A DNA stretch of 63,260 nt from Hyphomicrobiales bacterium (GCA_900489925.1 UEHQ01000032.1:1-63260); one strand, 5' to 3'. Positions 43,673-53,674 are shown, counted from the stretch's first letter. The notes: a model not told the origin generated them from the sequence alone. Numbers and translations are program-made.

Positions 43673-44956
43673 TCAGGCCGTCACGGCGACAGCGGGTTGC
43701 GCGAAGACAAAGGGCGCTTCGTTCAGCAGCGCCTGGGTCCGGACAAAAACCTTGCAACTGCGGCGCGCCCGGGTGATGCCGTTATAGAGCAGCCTCGCTT
43801 TTAGCTCTTCACTCCCAGGAACGCCGGGGGGCCAGAGGATGATGACGTGATCGAACTGCCGGTTTTTGGCCTGGTGGATCGAAAGCAGGGGAATGCCTCT
43901 CGGCCGGTCGCCGGAATAGGCGCGATGATTGGCCGCCGTGCGCTCCATCAGCATTCTGATTTCATCGGCCGACCAGTTTGTCTTGCCAAGGCGGTTGGCG
44001 CTCGCGCGTAGCGACGCCTGCACCCTTGGCATCCACAGGGGCTGGTTTTCGACCGGCGCCATCCGGCCTAGAAGTTCCAGAAACCCAGTGTTGTCGATAG
44101 CGCCAAGCGCGGCCATCATCGCGTTCACCTCGTCGGCCGCGCGCGCTTCGTGCGCCAGGATGATTGGCGGAATATTGAACTGCGCGGAGTGAAGGCCCAG
44201 GGAAAGGCGCTGCGCCAATGATTGCGCCCAGGCGCCACCGCCTGGCGGGTAAAGGACGGCAATTGTACCATGGGCCGCGGCGATGGCCGAACCGATCCTG
44301 AATGGGGCCATGTTCGGGAATTCATAGCGGATTTGCAGGCCGGCCCCCGGAGCGGGTGCTATCAGCTGGCGCAAATTGGCGCCGGCCGTGATCAAGCCCG
44401 CCTGATTGGTGCGGTGGATCTGATTCAGTGGTGTTATTTCGCCAGTGGCGAACCAGTTCACGAAAGGCGCCGTGTCCACGGTCTCATCCAGACATTGGAA
44501 TTCGTCGGCGGCGACGAAGATAGCACTGTGGCCGGCGAGGGCGCTGATCATCCTCAGTCGCGGGGCCGCCAGTTCCTGAGCTTCGTCAACGACGATGACA
44601 GGATAAGACCGCGCGACCCAACGCGCTACGGCTGGCTGTTCGAGAAGCTGACCGCAAGCATCGCAGGTCTGGTTGAAGTCGCCGATTTCGGCATTCAGGG
44701 ATCCGGCGAGCGTCCGCCACCTGTGCCAAACATTTTGCGCGAAGCTGTCGATCGTCATGGCGATGGCTTTTCCGCGCAAGACAGGATTGCCGCGAAACTC
44801 GGCGTCTAGGCGGCGGCGCGACCCATGCATGAAGGTCAGCGAGAGGATTTTCTGGTGCAGAAGAAATGGCTCATTCTGCAGGCGCTGCGCCACCGCCTCC
44901 ATCAGGCGATAGGTTTTTCCCGATCCTGCTGGACCTTCAAATCCCTGGAAAGGCAT
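43673..44956 (-). CDS. gajB: UvrD-like SF1 helicase, GajB-like
   Basis: 427 residues. Walker A EGPAGSGKTYRL (about 8-19), Walker B VIVVDEAQEL (about 122), motif III FVAADEFQCLD, LLSIHQAKNRQFDHVIIL (motif V-like) and YNGITRARRSCKVFV (motif VI). It is shorter than classical GajB (about 490 residues). In Gabija the helicase-like partner senses DNA termini and activates the nuclease. The gene overlaps its OLD-nuclease partner by 20 bp. The start is the ATG directly before Walker A; the upstream frame lies over the nuclease gene. Confidence 0.8.
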   Translation of the reverse strand: MPFQGFEGPAGSGKTYRLMEAVAQRLQNEPFLLHQKILSLTFMHGSRRRLDAEFRGNPVLRGKAIAMTIDSFAQNVWHRWRTLAGSLNAEIGDFNQTCDACGQLLEQPAVARWVARSYPVIVVDEAQELAAPRLRMISALAGHSAIFVAADEFQCLDETVDTAPFVNWFATGEITPLNQIHRTNQAGLITAGANLRQLIAPAPGAGLQIRYEFPNMAPFRIGSAIAAAHGTIAVLYPPGGGAWAQSLAQRLSLGLHSAQFNIPPIILAHEARAADEVNAMMAALGAIDNTGFLELLGRMAPVENQPLWMPRVQASLRASANRLGKTNWSADEIRMLMERTAANHRAYSGDRPRGIPLLSIHQAKNRQFDHVIILWPPGVPGSEELKARLLYNGITRARRSCKVFVRTQALLNEAPFVFAQPAVAVTA

Positions 44957-46766
44957 GATTGAAAGTCCAGATATGGGTGACACCGTTCTGATGCGGCAGG
45001 TCTGTCGCGAAACCGGCCGGCGCCGCCCGATCGGTCGCGATAGCCCCAAGCGTGGACAGCACATGACGGACGCGGCGGCTGCAGAGCGGCTTCGCGGTGA
45101 TGGCGTCCGCCAGGGCAGCGTGCAGGATCTCGTCGGTCTTTCGCGCCTGTACCTTGAGATGGTCTGCAAGATCGGCGATGTTTGCGGGAAGGCCGAGGTC
45201 AGCCACATCGGGTTGCTCGAGAACGGTTACGTCGGCGCTGCAGACCCAGGTTACAACATCTTCGATGGTCCACCCGTCCGGCCACCGCACGATCCGCCGG
45301 CATCGCGGATTGGCGGCGCTTAGGGCCGCACTGTAGTCAGTCCCGGCCTGATCTCCATCCACGAGGCATGTCAGGGATGGATGAACGCCCACGAGGTCGA
45401 GATAGGTGTCCCGGATACGGGCGTCCTTGGTTGGAATGACGCCGACTTCATGCGTGAATGTGGCTTCGTCCGGCGCGTCTGCCGGTTCTGTCAGGTCCGC
45501 GATGCGGCCGAAGAGACGCAGCCAGCCGGCATCCGTTTTTCCTTCCGGGATCAGGACGGCCGGATGCATGATTGCCGATACGGTCGCCTGCCGGTCCGAA
45601 AGGAAAAGCGCGCGACGTACCGCGCTTGCGTTCGCGTCGATCGGCGACCGCAGAAGCGGTTTGGCGGAAATTTGTCCGGCCCTATTGGTGACGAGCACGA
45701 GCTGGTGGGGGTCGGCGACAGCGGCCACGGTCGGGGAATGACTTGTGACGACGGTCTGGGTCGCCATCTTTTTGAGATAGTGGAGAAGCTTCCGCTGCTG
45801 AGGCGGCGGCACATGAAGCTCCGGCTCCTCGATGAGCATAATGAAATTGTCGCCGCGCGACTTTCGCAGGTTTCCGAAGCGCATCAGCAAAATCAGGGTC
45901 TGAAGCGAGATAAGCCCGTTGCCGTGCCGTCTGCCCGGAAGTTGCGGTCTTCCCTGCTCGGTAAAATGCGGCATGACGGCGTCGAGCACGCCTTCACTGT
46001 CGGTTGTCGTTAGCCGGAGCGTTAGGGCAATATCGCGACCGAACAGCTTTCGGAGGTCATCGTTGATATCGCCGACCAGGCCGGCAAGCTGCCCGTCCGC
46101 TTCCAGGGGCTCCACGGGCTGCCTCAGCCTGTTGCGTTCGGCAATCACCGCTTCCGACGGGTTACCGCCCACATAGGCGACCGTTCGCCGGAACAGCTCG
46201 GAGCCGAAGGACATCATCTTGTCCCACGTCCGGCTGGCAGGAACCAGAAACAGGCCGATTTCCTTTATCAGGCTCGTCGGAAGAGGGACTAGTGTCGAAT
46301 CCTCGGCAAAGGGATCGCCTGCATCCGCGTCATCGTAGAAATATCGCACCGCTTCGGCTTCAAGGGTCAGGTGGTCGAAGCGCGCGCAGAAAGCGATCTG
46401 GCAGGCGAGTTGACTGGCCTGGACGGTCTGGGCCGCGGAAAGCTCACCGGAGGCAGGATCGAACCATTTCTCGGTAGCCCGGCCGGCGCGAAACCAGTCG
46501 TGATGGTGTTCCGGGCTGTTGGGCGCGAAACCCGCTACCGTTGCAATAATACTGATTCGGTCGGCAGCCTGGGGATCCGAGCCGAAAAAGTCGTGCTCCG
46601 TCAGGTTGCGCACCAGCCTGTCTCGCCCGAGCAGAAGGGCGAGGGATTCAATAATTGTCGTTTTGCCACAGTTGTTTGCGCCGATCAGAACTGTGAAATC
46701 GTCGAAATGAAGCGTGCCGCTATCAATTCCACGAAACCCCGCTATGTCCAGCCTTACAATCTTCAT
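44937..46766 (-). CDS. gajA: OLD-family ATP-dependent nuclease, GajA-like
   Basis: 609 residues. N-terminal ABC-type ATPase: Walker A GANNCGKTTIIESL (about 29-42), signature region near FIMLIEEPELHVPPPQQ (Walker B) and the His loop VVTSHSPTVAA. C-terminal TOPRIM nuclease: Glu in LIPEGKTDAGW (about 408) and DGD in CLVDGDQAGTDY (about 470). This is a class 2 OLD protein, the type paired with a UvrD-like helicase in Gabija anti-phage systems. Length is close to GajA. Promoter probably in 46767-47066. Confidence 0.85.
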   Translation of the reverse strand: MKIVRLDIAGFRGIDSGTLHFDDFTVLIGANNCGKTTIIESLALLLGRDRLVRNLTEHDFFGSDPQAADRISIIATVAGFAPNSPEHHHDWFRAGRATEKWFDPASGELSAAQTVQASQLACQIAFCARFDHLTLEAEAVRYFYDDADAGDPFAEDSTLVPLPTSLIKEIGLFLVPASRTWDKMMSFGSELFRRTVAYVGGNPSEAVIAERNRLRQPVEPLEADGQLAGLVGDINDDLRKLFGRDIALTLRLTTTDSEGVLDAVMPHFTEQGRPQLPGRRHGNGLISLQTLILLMRFGNLRKSRGDNFIMLIEEPELHVPPPQQRKLLHYLKKMATQTVVTSHSPTVAAVADPHQLVLVTNRAGQISAKPLLRSPIDANASAVRRALFLSDRQATVSAIMHPAVLIPEGKTDAGWLRLFGRIADLTEPADAPDEATFTHEVGVIPTKDARIRDTYLDLVGVHPSLTCLVDGDQAGTDYSAALSAANPRCRRIVRWPDGWTIEDVVTWVCSADVTVLEQPDVADLGLPANIADLADHLKVQARKTDEILHAALADAITAKPLCSRRVRHVLSTLGAIATDRAAPAGFATDLPHQNGVTHIWTFNHAFPGI

Positions 46767-47066
46767 CGATGCCTCCGGAGCCCGCTGGAACCTAACATTT
46801 GTCGGGGCTTAGGCGAAGAGCAGAGGCGATAACTCCCGCAACTGCCACGCGAGGGTCTTCTACACGATCGGCCGCGCAGACGATCTTGCAACACGCAAGC
46901 GGTCCACGGCCTACGAGGATAAGCAGGCATCAAGGTTATTGCGGAAACGTGAACAAAATCGTGCTGAATATCCACATCGACGGTGTGCTGCTCCGCTAGC
47001 CGCGAGAGGACAGGCACAGCGCGAAATATATAGCCAGCCTGTCGTCCTTCTTGGTAAGTAGAAAAT
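46767..47066. promoter_or_regulatory. 300-bp divergent region between OLD nuclease and zinc-ribbon/PLD gene
   Basis: No gene is supported. It must hold the divergent promoters of the Gabija-like operon and of the zinc-ribbon/PLD gene. No strong repeat was seen. Confidence 0.4.
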
Positions 47067-48266
47067 ATGAATGAGAACACGCGAATAAAGCACAGTGCAA
47101 AATGCCCTACGTGCAAAGAACCACATCACTACACCGAGATTAGGTTTAGCATGGCCGATGATCGGGGTAGCTGGCTTATCGAATGCAATGAATGCGACGA
47201 GCATTTCGTAGTCGACCTCAGCAATCCTGAGGAGTCGGACACTGGTCAGTGTAATGTCCTAAAGAGGTTTGATAACGAACTAGAGCCTTATGATGGCAAC
47301 GTACCACGAGCTCAAGAAATCGCAGCCCACAATCTGAACATGAATGGGCAGAATCTGCGGTTCGATTTCACGCGACATCCGATCTACCGCTGCCAGATGA
47401 ACGGCATGGATCTTGAACAGAGTTCGTTACGCGCGTTGGAGGCAGGCTATGAATCGATCCATCAGCAGCTTGGGCAGGCCGTCAACCGATTTTTGGCAAC
47501 TCATATGCCCGACGTCGAGCATGCCGTCGTAACGGTCCCTGTCGAATGCGCCTGTGGGCATGATCATCAGGCCCTGTTCTACGCGCCCTTCAGGCTCGAC
47601 GGATCTAGCCTTCCAGCCCCCCATGACATGCTGCTTGCAGAGATATCGGGTACCGATCTGACTGATATCCTGACGGGAATCTTCACAAAAACCTATCTGA
47701 TGGAAGCTTTGGAAAAGTTGATCGCCCGGTGGCGCCTTTTCAGCGATCAGATCCTGATCGCTGCACCGTTCGTCGCCCATCAATACAAATCAAAATCAGA
47801 AAGACTCCAGATTTGGGAACGACTGTTGTCCCAACTCGATGCACGACGAACCGCCTTCCTCACCCGCTCGGCAAGCTACAGCGAGTACAAGGCAGCGCTT
47901 CTTGATTCCGGACTTGAGCATGCTCTGCTGGAGGGGTATGGCCTCGAAAACCAAATTGTTTCCGCAGGGACGAAAAAGCAGGACTTTCACGCCAAGGTTT
48001 ACGCTGGAATTGGAGATCGATGCGAAGTTCTTAGCGGCTCGGCTAATCTCGTTGAAGGCAAATCGATGGAGAATGCCGCATTCGGTGTTTCCCAGCGACA
48101 GCGGTTCGACACGAAATATCTCGATCCGCTGAGTGTCGCGCTTCCCCCGTCGCCACCCCGCGCGCGCCATCATGTCTCGATTGCTCCCGCTCAGGAAGGC
48201 TGGCGTTGGACAGTAGCAGACGGAGCGGCCCCGTCGTTGCCACAATTCGCGCGAAGCGCGTCGTGA
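47067..48266 (+). CDS. Zinc-ribbon plus single-HKD phospholipase-D-like protein
   Basis: 399 residues. N-terminal zinc ribbon: CPTCKE and IECNECDEHF supply two CxxC knuckles (residues 13-51). A middle region of about 200 residues shows no known domain except a short CACGH motif. Near residue 308 is a PLD HKD motif, HAKVYAGIGDRCEVLSGSAN, with the His, Lys, Asp and GSxN spacing intact. A single HKD implies a dimeric nuclease or ligase-like enzyme. It lies between a Gabija-like and a Mokosh-like system and faces the latter, so it may be a stand-alone defence gene. I do not know a named system with this architecture. Confidence 0.75.
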   Translation: MNENTRIKHSAKCPTCKEPHHYTEIRFSMADDRGSWLIECNECDEHFVVDLSNPEESDTGQCNVLKRFDNELEPYDGNVPRAQEIAAHNLNMNGQNLRFDFTRHPIYRCQMNGMDLEQSSLRALEAGYESIHQQLGQAVNRFLATHMPDVEHAVVTVPVECACGHDHQALFYAPFRLDGSSLPAPHDMLLAEISGTDLTDILTGIFTKTYLMEALEKLIARWRLFSDQILIAAPFVAHQYKSKSERLQIWERLLSQLDARRTAFLTRSASYSEYKAALLDSGLEHALLEGYGLENQIVSAGTKKQDFHAKVYAGIGDRCEVLSGSANLVEGKSMENAAFGVSQRQRFDTKYLDPLSVALPPSPPRARHHVSIAPAQEGWRWTVADGAAPSLPQFARSAS

Positions 48267-48476
48267 GTTCTGTCCCTCGAGGGTCCTTCCCTCAAAGAGG
48301 CCGCCGCGAATGCGGATGCGGGACAACAGCCTGCAGGTTCGAAGGATACAGGGCGCGAGTTTTGACACAGAGCCTCATAGCGATCGACATTATCACGATG
48401 ACGATGATCAGTAGCCCCAGGCTCCCCTGCTAGTTATTTAGGATGCATTGCTAGCATGATGAAAGGGTTCACTTTG

Positions 48477-50264
48477 CTAGCGTTCAGGCTCCTGGCCCTC
48501 GTCCGGCCCCGTCTCAGCCAGTACCTTTGTCAGACTCTCGTCGAATGCCCTTAGCAGCTCTGTAGCGATGCCAGGCGCCTCAAGATGGAGTCCGATCTCA
48601 TCCAGGGGATCGGCTTCGGACCCCGATTGCGATCCCCAGTTCATCGTGCTGATCACCACGTCATCCCGATCCCATGCGAGGAACTTTGCGTGAACCTGCG
48701 GTTCACGCACGGGTATCACCTCTACGATTCCCTCAAGCCGTTTTCGATGGGCTACCATGTGCTTGCGTTTTGTCGGGCCGGATTGGCGTGAGTAGAATAT
48801 CCTGACGTCCTTTAGTCGACGCCCCGCGACCTCGGCTGGATTTAATAGGCCTGGGACAACTGTAGCGCCCATCTTATTAGTAATGCAAACAAAGCTCTCG
48901 TTTGCGCTGTGCGCTGCCTTTCGCAGGAGCCGTTCATGGTCTTGCGCGTGGAGCACGGTCAGCCGTGCCGTAGGTGGCGGTCTCTGATCAGACAAGGCGG
49001 ACAGCACGGGTCTTGCTCGTCTGGCCTCAGATGCTAGGAACTGAAGGATCTCTACCGACCGGCTCGCGCTGGCGAGCGAGACCGCTATCCCTCTGAGCAG
49101 ATCTAGGCCAGTCGCGACCGCCATCGGTTCGCGGAGTTCGGCCGAAACCTCCACGGCAGAGAAGGGGGAGGACAACCAGTTGCATGATCCGATCACAAGG
49201 ACCGTTCCTCCTTGGCCGTCGTCGGCAGCAAGAAATTTTGCGTGACTGCCGACGCTGTCGCGATGGACCAAGAGGAAGCCGCGGCTTTGCCCTATTGCCG
49301 AAAGCCTCTGATGCAGTTCCTCCATCGCTTGCGCGTGCTTTGCTTTTTCCAGCGACGTGCCGAAAAACAAATGGCACCGCACGCCACGCCGATACGCGTC
49401 CTCCAGTGCGAGATAGATGCGCTCCCGGTGAACTTTTCCTCTGTCGTCGGACTGGCTAAGCACAAACGTCGACAGAACGAAGACATCCGATACGGCTGCG
49501 CCCACAATGCGCTCGAACAGCTTGATGTGCTCAGCAGAGCCGACGACGAGCTGGTCATGAGCGAAGGTGGTTTCGACGGGAGCCGGCGCGGATGGCTCGG
49601 TCTTTGAGGCTCGTGGAAGGATCGTCGTTCGGATGGTTTCCTTCATCGCTGCGATCAGGCTGTCGCTAGCGCCTTCATGAATCTCGCCTCTCTTGTACGC
49701 ACCGAGATCGATTTCCAGAAACTTCTTTTCCATGACCGAACCGGTCGTTCGAACGCCGCGAAGCCATTCACCAGGGCGCAGAGACTGAGATACGAACTGA
49801 CTGACCCGATGCGCCATAGTCTCGTCGGTCTCGGGCAGCTCGCCGACTGGAAAAGCCACAGCACGGCCCTCATGGTCGAATCCATGAGTGGGAACGATGG
49901 TGACGTCCTTCCTTCGAAGTACGGAATGCCCGACTTTCTCAAGCACAAGGCTGATGCCCATCTCACGCTCGGCCGTGCGTTCCGGCAAAGCGCGACCCGT
50001 TCGAATAAATTCGTGCCCTGTAGGGCTGGTCGAAAGAACCGGATTGGGAGATACCCGCAATTCGACTAGGCCAAACTGCATCAACCTGGCTACCGTGGAC
50101 CGTGTTACCTGATGCGGAATACGCAGTCGTTCTGCAATATCGGCGATGGTGCCTGGTTCAAGATCGAATGCAAGGAGGATCATCTCCTCTATGGGGCTCC
50201 AGCCCCAAGTACGTTGCACGATTGCGCGAGCACGATAGTGCCATGCGGGAATGTAAATTTTCAC
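48477..50264 (-). CDS. mkoB: PLD-family protein, Mokosh MkoB-like
   Basis: 595 residues. N-terminal winged helix (EEMILLAFDLEPGTIADIAE, then RLRIPHQVTRSTVARLMQFG), and two PLD HKD motifs: SHAKFLAADDGQGGTVLVIG with SCNW (about 340) and VHAKFLAWDRDDVVISTMNW (about 525). Two HKD motifs give one complete active site in a monomer. Starts with GTG overlapping the stop of the helicase gene (GTGA), so the two are translationally coupled. In Mokosh type I a PLD protein accompanies a kinase-helicase. Confidence 0.82.
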   Translation of the reverse strand: MKIYIPAWHYRARAIVQRTWGWSPIEEMILLAFDLEPGTIADIAERLRIPHQVTRSTVARLMQFGLVELRVSPNPVLSTSPTGHEFIRTGRALPERTAEREMGISLVLEKVGHSVLRRKDVTIVPTHGFDHEGRAVAFPVGELPETDETMAHRVSQFVSQSLRPGEWLRGVRTTGSVMEKKFLEIDLGAYKRGEIHEGASDSLIAAMKETIRTTILPRASKTEPSAPAPVETTFAHDQLVVGSAEHIKLFERIVGAAVSDVFVLSTFVLSQSDDRGKVHRERIYLALEDAYRRGVRCHLFFGTSLEKAKHAQAMEELHQRLSAIGQSRGFLLVHRDSVGSHAKFLAADDGQGGTVLVIGSCNWLSSPFSAVEVSAELREPMAVATGLDLLRGIAVSLASASRSVEILQFLASEARRARPVLSALSDQRPPPTARLTVLHAQDHERLLRKAAHSANESFVCITNKMGATVVPGLLNPAEVAGRRLKDVRIFYSRQSGPTKRKHMVAHRKRLEGIVEVIPVREPQVHAKFLAWDRDDVVISTMNWGSQSGSEADPLDEIGLHLEAPGIATELLRAFDESLTKVLAETGPDEGQEPER

Positions 50265-53200
50265 AGCTTCACCGCACCATTTGAATCTAGGTCGACGATG
50301 CGGGCGCTATGCTCGACTTCGCCTATCAACGATAACCTGCGCAGCTCGCCGACCATCGCTACGAGGAATCCGAGTTCGCCGCCCAGCCGGTCCGGGTCGA
50401 CGCCATTGACGGCATCTTCGATAAAATCAAGGCTCGATACGATGATCATCTTGTGCCTGGCCCGGCTCATCAGCACGTTCACCCGCTGTGGGTTTCTCAT
50501 GAAACCCAATGCACGCGAACCGACGAGAACGTTGTTGCGGACCAAGCTTGCGAGCACGACGTCAGCTTCGCTGCCTTGAAAGCTGTCACTGGTGAATACA
50601 AAGTTCCCGTCGCCTCGCGGGCTCGCGAAACCCTGCAGCGTGCCGGCGGGACGTTTTATAAGCCTGCCGATCGACCGCTTAAGGTGGCCCACTTGAGCTT
50701 TGTATGGCGAGAGGACCGCCAGCGTCGGCAGCCGGCCATCGTCTGCAATGAGAGGCCGTACGTGCTTAAGTGCATCGAGCAGGACTTTTGCTTCGATTTC
50801 ATTGCGTAGGGATCGACCGACCCGCGTTTCGAATGTAGGGCGATCGACCTTGCTTAACGGGGGCAGGTTCATCACGACAACGGGGGAGTTGGGAAGGACC
50901 CCGAGAGAGGCCACGGCGGGCATGCGTTGTAAGACCCTGGGCGAAGGCACGAGTCCACCGCCGTAGAACGTATTGGAGACAACCTCGCAAATCGCGGAAT
51001 GCATCCTGCTTTGCTCGAGCAGCGTGTTCACGAAACGGCTGACGCGCCCCGTTGTCTTTTCCCTCTCGCCTTCCCGCAACGCGATGGACCTAAAGGGCTC
51101 TTCCATGCGAGCGGAGATAGCCAGGACGTCCTGCAATAAGTCCCGATTATCACCGATCAGTTGAAGCGCCTCATCTATCTCGGGAGGCAGGTCGTTAATT
51201 GCTCCAAGCTTGACCCTTGCATCGCGCAGCAACTCGTCGGCCCGCGGCCTGTCGTACATTTTCTGGCGCTCAATATGATCGAACGGCGATAACTGCTTAT
51301 GATCGCCGATCAGAAGCCGACGATTTCCAAGCAGGAGTGCGCCAATCATTTCGGCACCGTTCGCCCTGGCCGCCTCCTCGACAATTGTCCAATCGAACTG
51401 ATCGCCATCGGCAATCATCTCCTCGATGACATATGAGGATGTGGTCGCTAACGTTATGTCGGACGATCTAACCAGAAGGTTCTCCGTATCCCGGTGGACA
51501 CGATCGCCAGCAGCCTGCTCCGCAGCATCAAGCGGCTCGAGCGCGTGCTTAATCTGCCGGACTTGATTGGACATCACCACCGCACCGCCCTGCGGAGAAG
51601 CCGATTGAAGGAGATCCCGTGAGCGCGCCCTCATGGCGCTATCTTTCTCTTCCGTCTGAGTTCGCTCGATCCTGACCACGATTTGAGAGCGACCGCGCAA
51701 CTCTTTCTCCAGCTCGTCTTCCATGTGGACAAGCGTGTCATGGTTCTGAGCGGCAATCAGGATGCGGGCATCCGGCGCCAAGGAAAGTATGCTCTTTACG
51801 AGGTTGGAGATGAGGTAGGTTTTGCCGACCCCGGGTGGCCCTACCACCATATTGATAGACTGGCCCTCACGGATAGCGTTCCAGGCTGCCGCTTTCGACG
51901 GGTCCATGCCTACCGGAACGGGACCAGGTGTGGCGATGTCCCTGAGCGCCCCATCCATCAATACCTGCGCCGGATCGTCAAGTGCGCGCAGAAGCTCCAC
52001 ATTGCTCCGCGCAGCGACTATATTCTGTAGGCGACGACGAACTGCCCGCTCGAAGCCGCTGTCGCGCCGGGGACGCAAATAACAATAGTCCGGAACGACG
52101 ACGTCTCCGGTGGTGAAGGCAAAGGCCTTCTTGCCCTCGATGATCTCAGTGCCTTCGAAGTTCAATTGGGGTGCACGTTCTCTGTCGCCAGCAAGCGTGT
52201 CCGAGCGGGAGAATATCCAGTTCGCCCGGCCGTCGTCATTGGTCAGTTCCCGGGCCATGGCTTCGGCCACGGGCTTGAACCCCGCGTTTGCTCGCCTATC
52301 GTCGAGGCTAGGATCTGAGGTGGGAACGACCCAAACCATGCCTCTATCGTTTTTAACCCCGGTCAGCACCTCGATCGGGTAAATCCTGAACTGTTCCCGC
52401 AAAAGGGAGAAAGCTTCGAGCAGGATAAGTGCATACCAGATCGGGCTGTCGTTGATGGCGACTGTCTTTACGCCTTGCGAGCCCAATTCTGTCCACGCTT
52501 TGGCCGCTGGCCCCAGCCAGCGAACCCGATCATCCGAGGCGCTACGATTTCGAGCAAGATATATCCGGTGAGTAAGATCGCCGGCATCGTAGACGCTCCA
52601 GTCACTAGGCCGCCGCTTGTGAGCGTCTCGGATACTGCCGACTTTCGGGTCTAAGATTTCGATCGTGTAGATGGCAAGATCGGTCACGATCCGAACCGTC
52701 CCGCGATCTGAAACCGCGACTCGCGTGGTCGGAGAGTGCAGATCTCGCTCAACAAAGGCAAGGAGTGCTTCGACGTCACTAGCCGGAATGGCTCCAGACG
52801 TCAGCGACGCTAAATCGCTTTGCAGTGCCTGCCTCGACGGGTGGAGGACCAGTTCGGCATCGGCGCTCGAACCGACCCTCGCCAATTCTTCCACCACCTC
52901 AGCCAATTCGCCAAGGACAATCCGCCCGTCGTAGAGCTGGAATTGCGGCGGGTTGCCGAGCCGATCGAGGACGCGTCGCTCAATGGAGAGCAGAGCTGGA
53001 GGTTGTGCGGTATCAATACCTAATAGTTCAGACGCAGCACGTCCAAGATCAACCCAGTCCTGCCGGAACGAGATTGCGCGCGGTGCCTGCATCAATTCTC
53101 CCGAACTTGCAAAACCAGAATCGGCTATGTGAACGCAGGTTTCGTAGCCGCCGAGCCGGTAATCTTCCCGATCGTCGCCATGGGAAAAAATGGTGTGGAC

Positions 53201-53674
53201 ACTGACCGCGCCGTGCACGATGCCTGCATCGTGACAAAACGCCAAACCGCGTGCCACTCGGACCATATTCCGCCAGAAGACTTGCCGGCCGGAACTAACT
53301 AAGTATTGGCCTTGGCGACCCCGGCCACCTTGCGTATTTCCACGCACCGGACCGCCGGGATCAAGCATAAGAATGCCAATTTCGTTATCATCTTCAACGA
53401 CTTCAATTACCGATACCAGGACTTCTTGTGCTTGTCTTGAGGACAGGACACGGCGAATTCGTCTCAAACCTCGGCCGATTAGATTCTTTAGATCGGCGTC
53501 GATCGCAGATCCTGTTTTCTTAAACAGCCGAAGCAGGTACTGCTCGCCGTCCTCGACGCCTGTGGCAGGTGTTAATAGGGACGTCCACCGTCCAGGGGCG
53601 CCGTGGAACGACGCCTCAGCGAATCTAAATCTGGAGTCGAGGGTCGGTTTGCCTCCTCGTGCGGATTTTTGCAT
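50261..53674 (-). CDS. mkoA: Pseudokinase-SF1 helicase fusion, Mokosh MkoA-like
   Basis: 1137 residues from the ATG at 53674 (AAGGA upstream; a TTG at 53734 is an alternative). The N-terminal 280 residues resemble a Ser/Thr kinase, but the catalytic loop is HGAVSVHTIF instead of HRDLKxxNI and the DFG position reads LGGYE, so key Asp residues are missing. The C-terminal half is a UPF1/COG1112-type SF1 helicase: GPPGVGKTYLI (about 612), IVEEAARA, LLIGDHKQLSP, EQSRMHS, DSFQGSEADVVL (about 1030), NVLMSRARHKM. This matches the kinase-plus-helicase subunit of Mokosh type I. Confidence 0.82.
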   Translation of the reverse strand: MQKSARGGKPTLDSRFRFAEASFHGAPGRWTSLLTPATGVEDGEQYLLRLFKKTGSAIDADLKNLIGRGLRRIRRVLSSRQAQEVLVSVIEVVEDDNEIGILMLDPGGPVRGNTQGGRGRQGQYLVSSGRQVFWRNMVRVARGLAFCHDAGIVHGAVSVHTIFSHGDDREDYRLGGYETCVHIADSGFASSGELMQAPRAISFRQDWVDLGRAASELLGIDTAQPPALLSIERRVLDRLGNPPQFQLYDGRIVLGELAEVVEELARVGSSADAELVLHPSRQALQSDLASLTSGAIPASDVEALLAFVERDLHSPTTRVAVSDRGTVRIVTDLAIYTIEILDPKVGSIRDAHKRRPSDWSVYDAGDLTHRIYLARNRSASDDRVRWLGPAAKAWTELGSQGVKTVAINDSPIWYALILLEAFSLLREQFRIYPIEVLTGVKNDRGMVWVVPTSDPSLDDRRANAGFKPVAEAMARELTNDDGRANWIFSRSDTLAGDRERAPQLNFEGTEIIEGKKAFAFTTGDVVVPDYCYLRPRRDSGFERAVRRRLQNIVAARSNVELLRALDDPAQVLMDGALRDIATPGPVPVGMDPSKAAAWNAIREGQSINMVVGPPGVGKTYLISNLVKSILSLAPDARILIAAQNHDTLVHMEDELEKELRGRSQIVVRIERTQTEEKDSAMRARSRDLLQSASPQGGAVVMSNQVRQIKHALEPLDAAEQAAGDRVHRDTENLLVRSSDITLATTSSYVIEEMIADGDQFDWTIVEEAARANGAEMIGALLLGNRRLLIGDHKQLSPFDHIERQKMYDRPRADELLRDARVKLGAINDLPPEIDEALQLIGDNRDLLQDVLAISARMEEPFRSIALREGEREKTTGRVSRFVNTLLEQSRMHSAICEVVSNTFYGGGLVPSPRVLQRMPAVASLGVLPNSPVVVMNLPPLSKVDRPTFETRVGRSLRNEIEAKVLLDALKHVRPLIADDGRLPTLAVLSPYKAQVGHLKRSIGRLIKRPAGTLQGFASPRGDGNFVFTSDSFQGSEADVVLASLVRNNVLVGSRALGFMRNPQRVNVLMSRARHKMIIVSSLDFIEDAVNGVDPDRLGGELGFLVAMVGELRRLSLIGEVEHSARIVDLDSNGAVKL

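Noticed and set aside
48477..53674. DISARM-type assignment for helicase plus PLD genes
   Set aside because: No DUF1998 gene or methyltransferase is present, and the helicase carries a kinase-like domain, which points to Mokosh instead.
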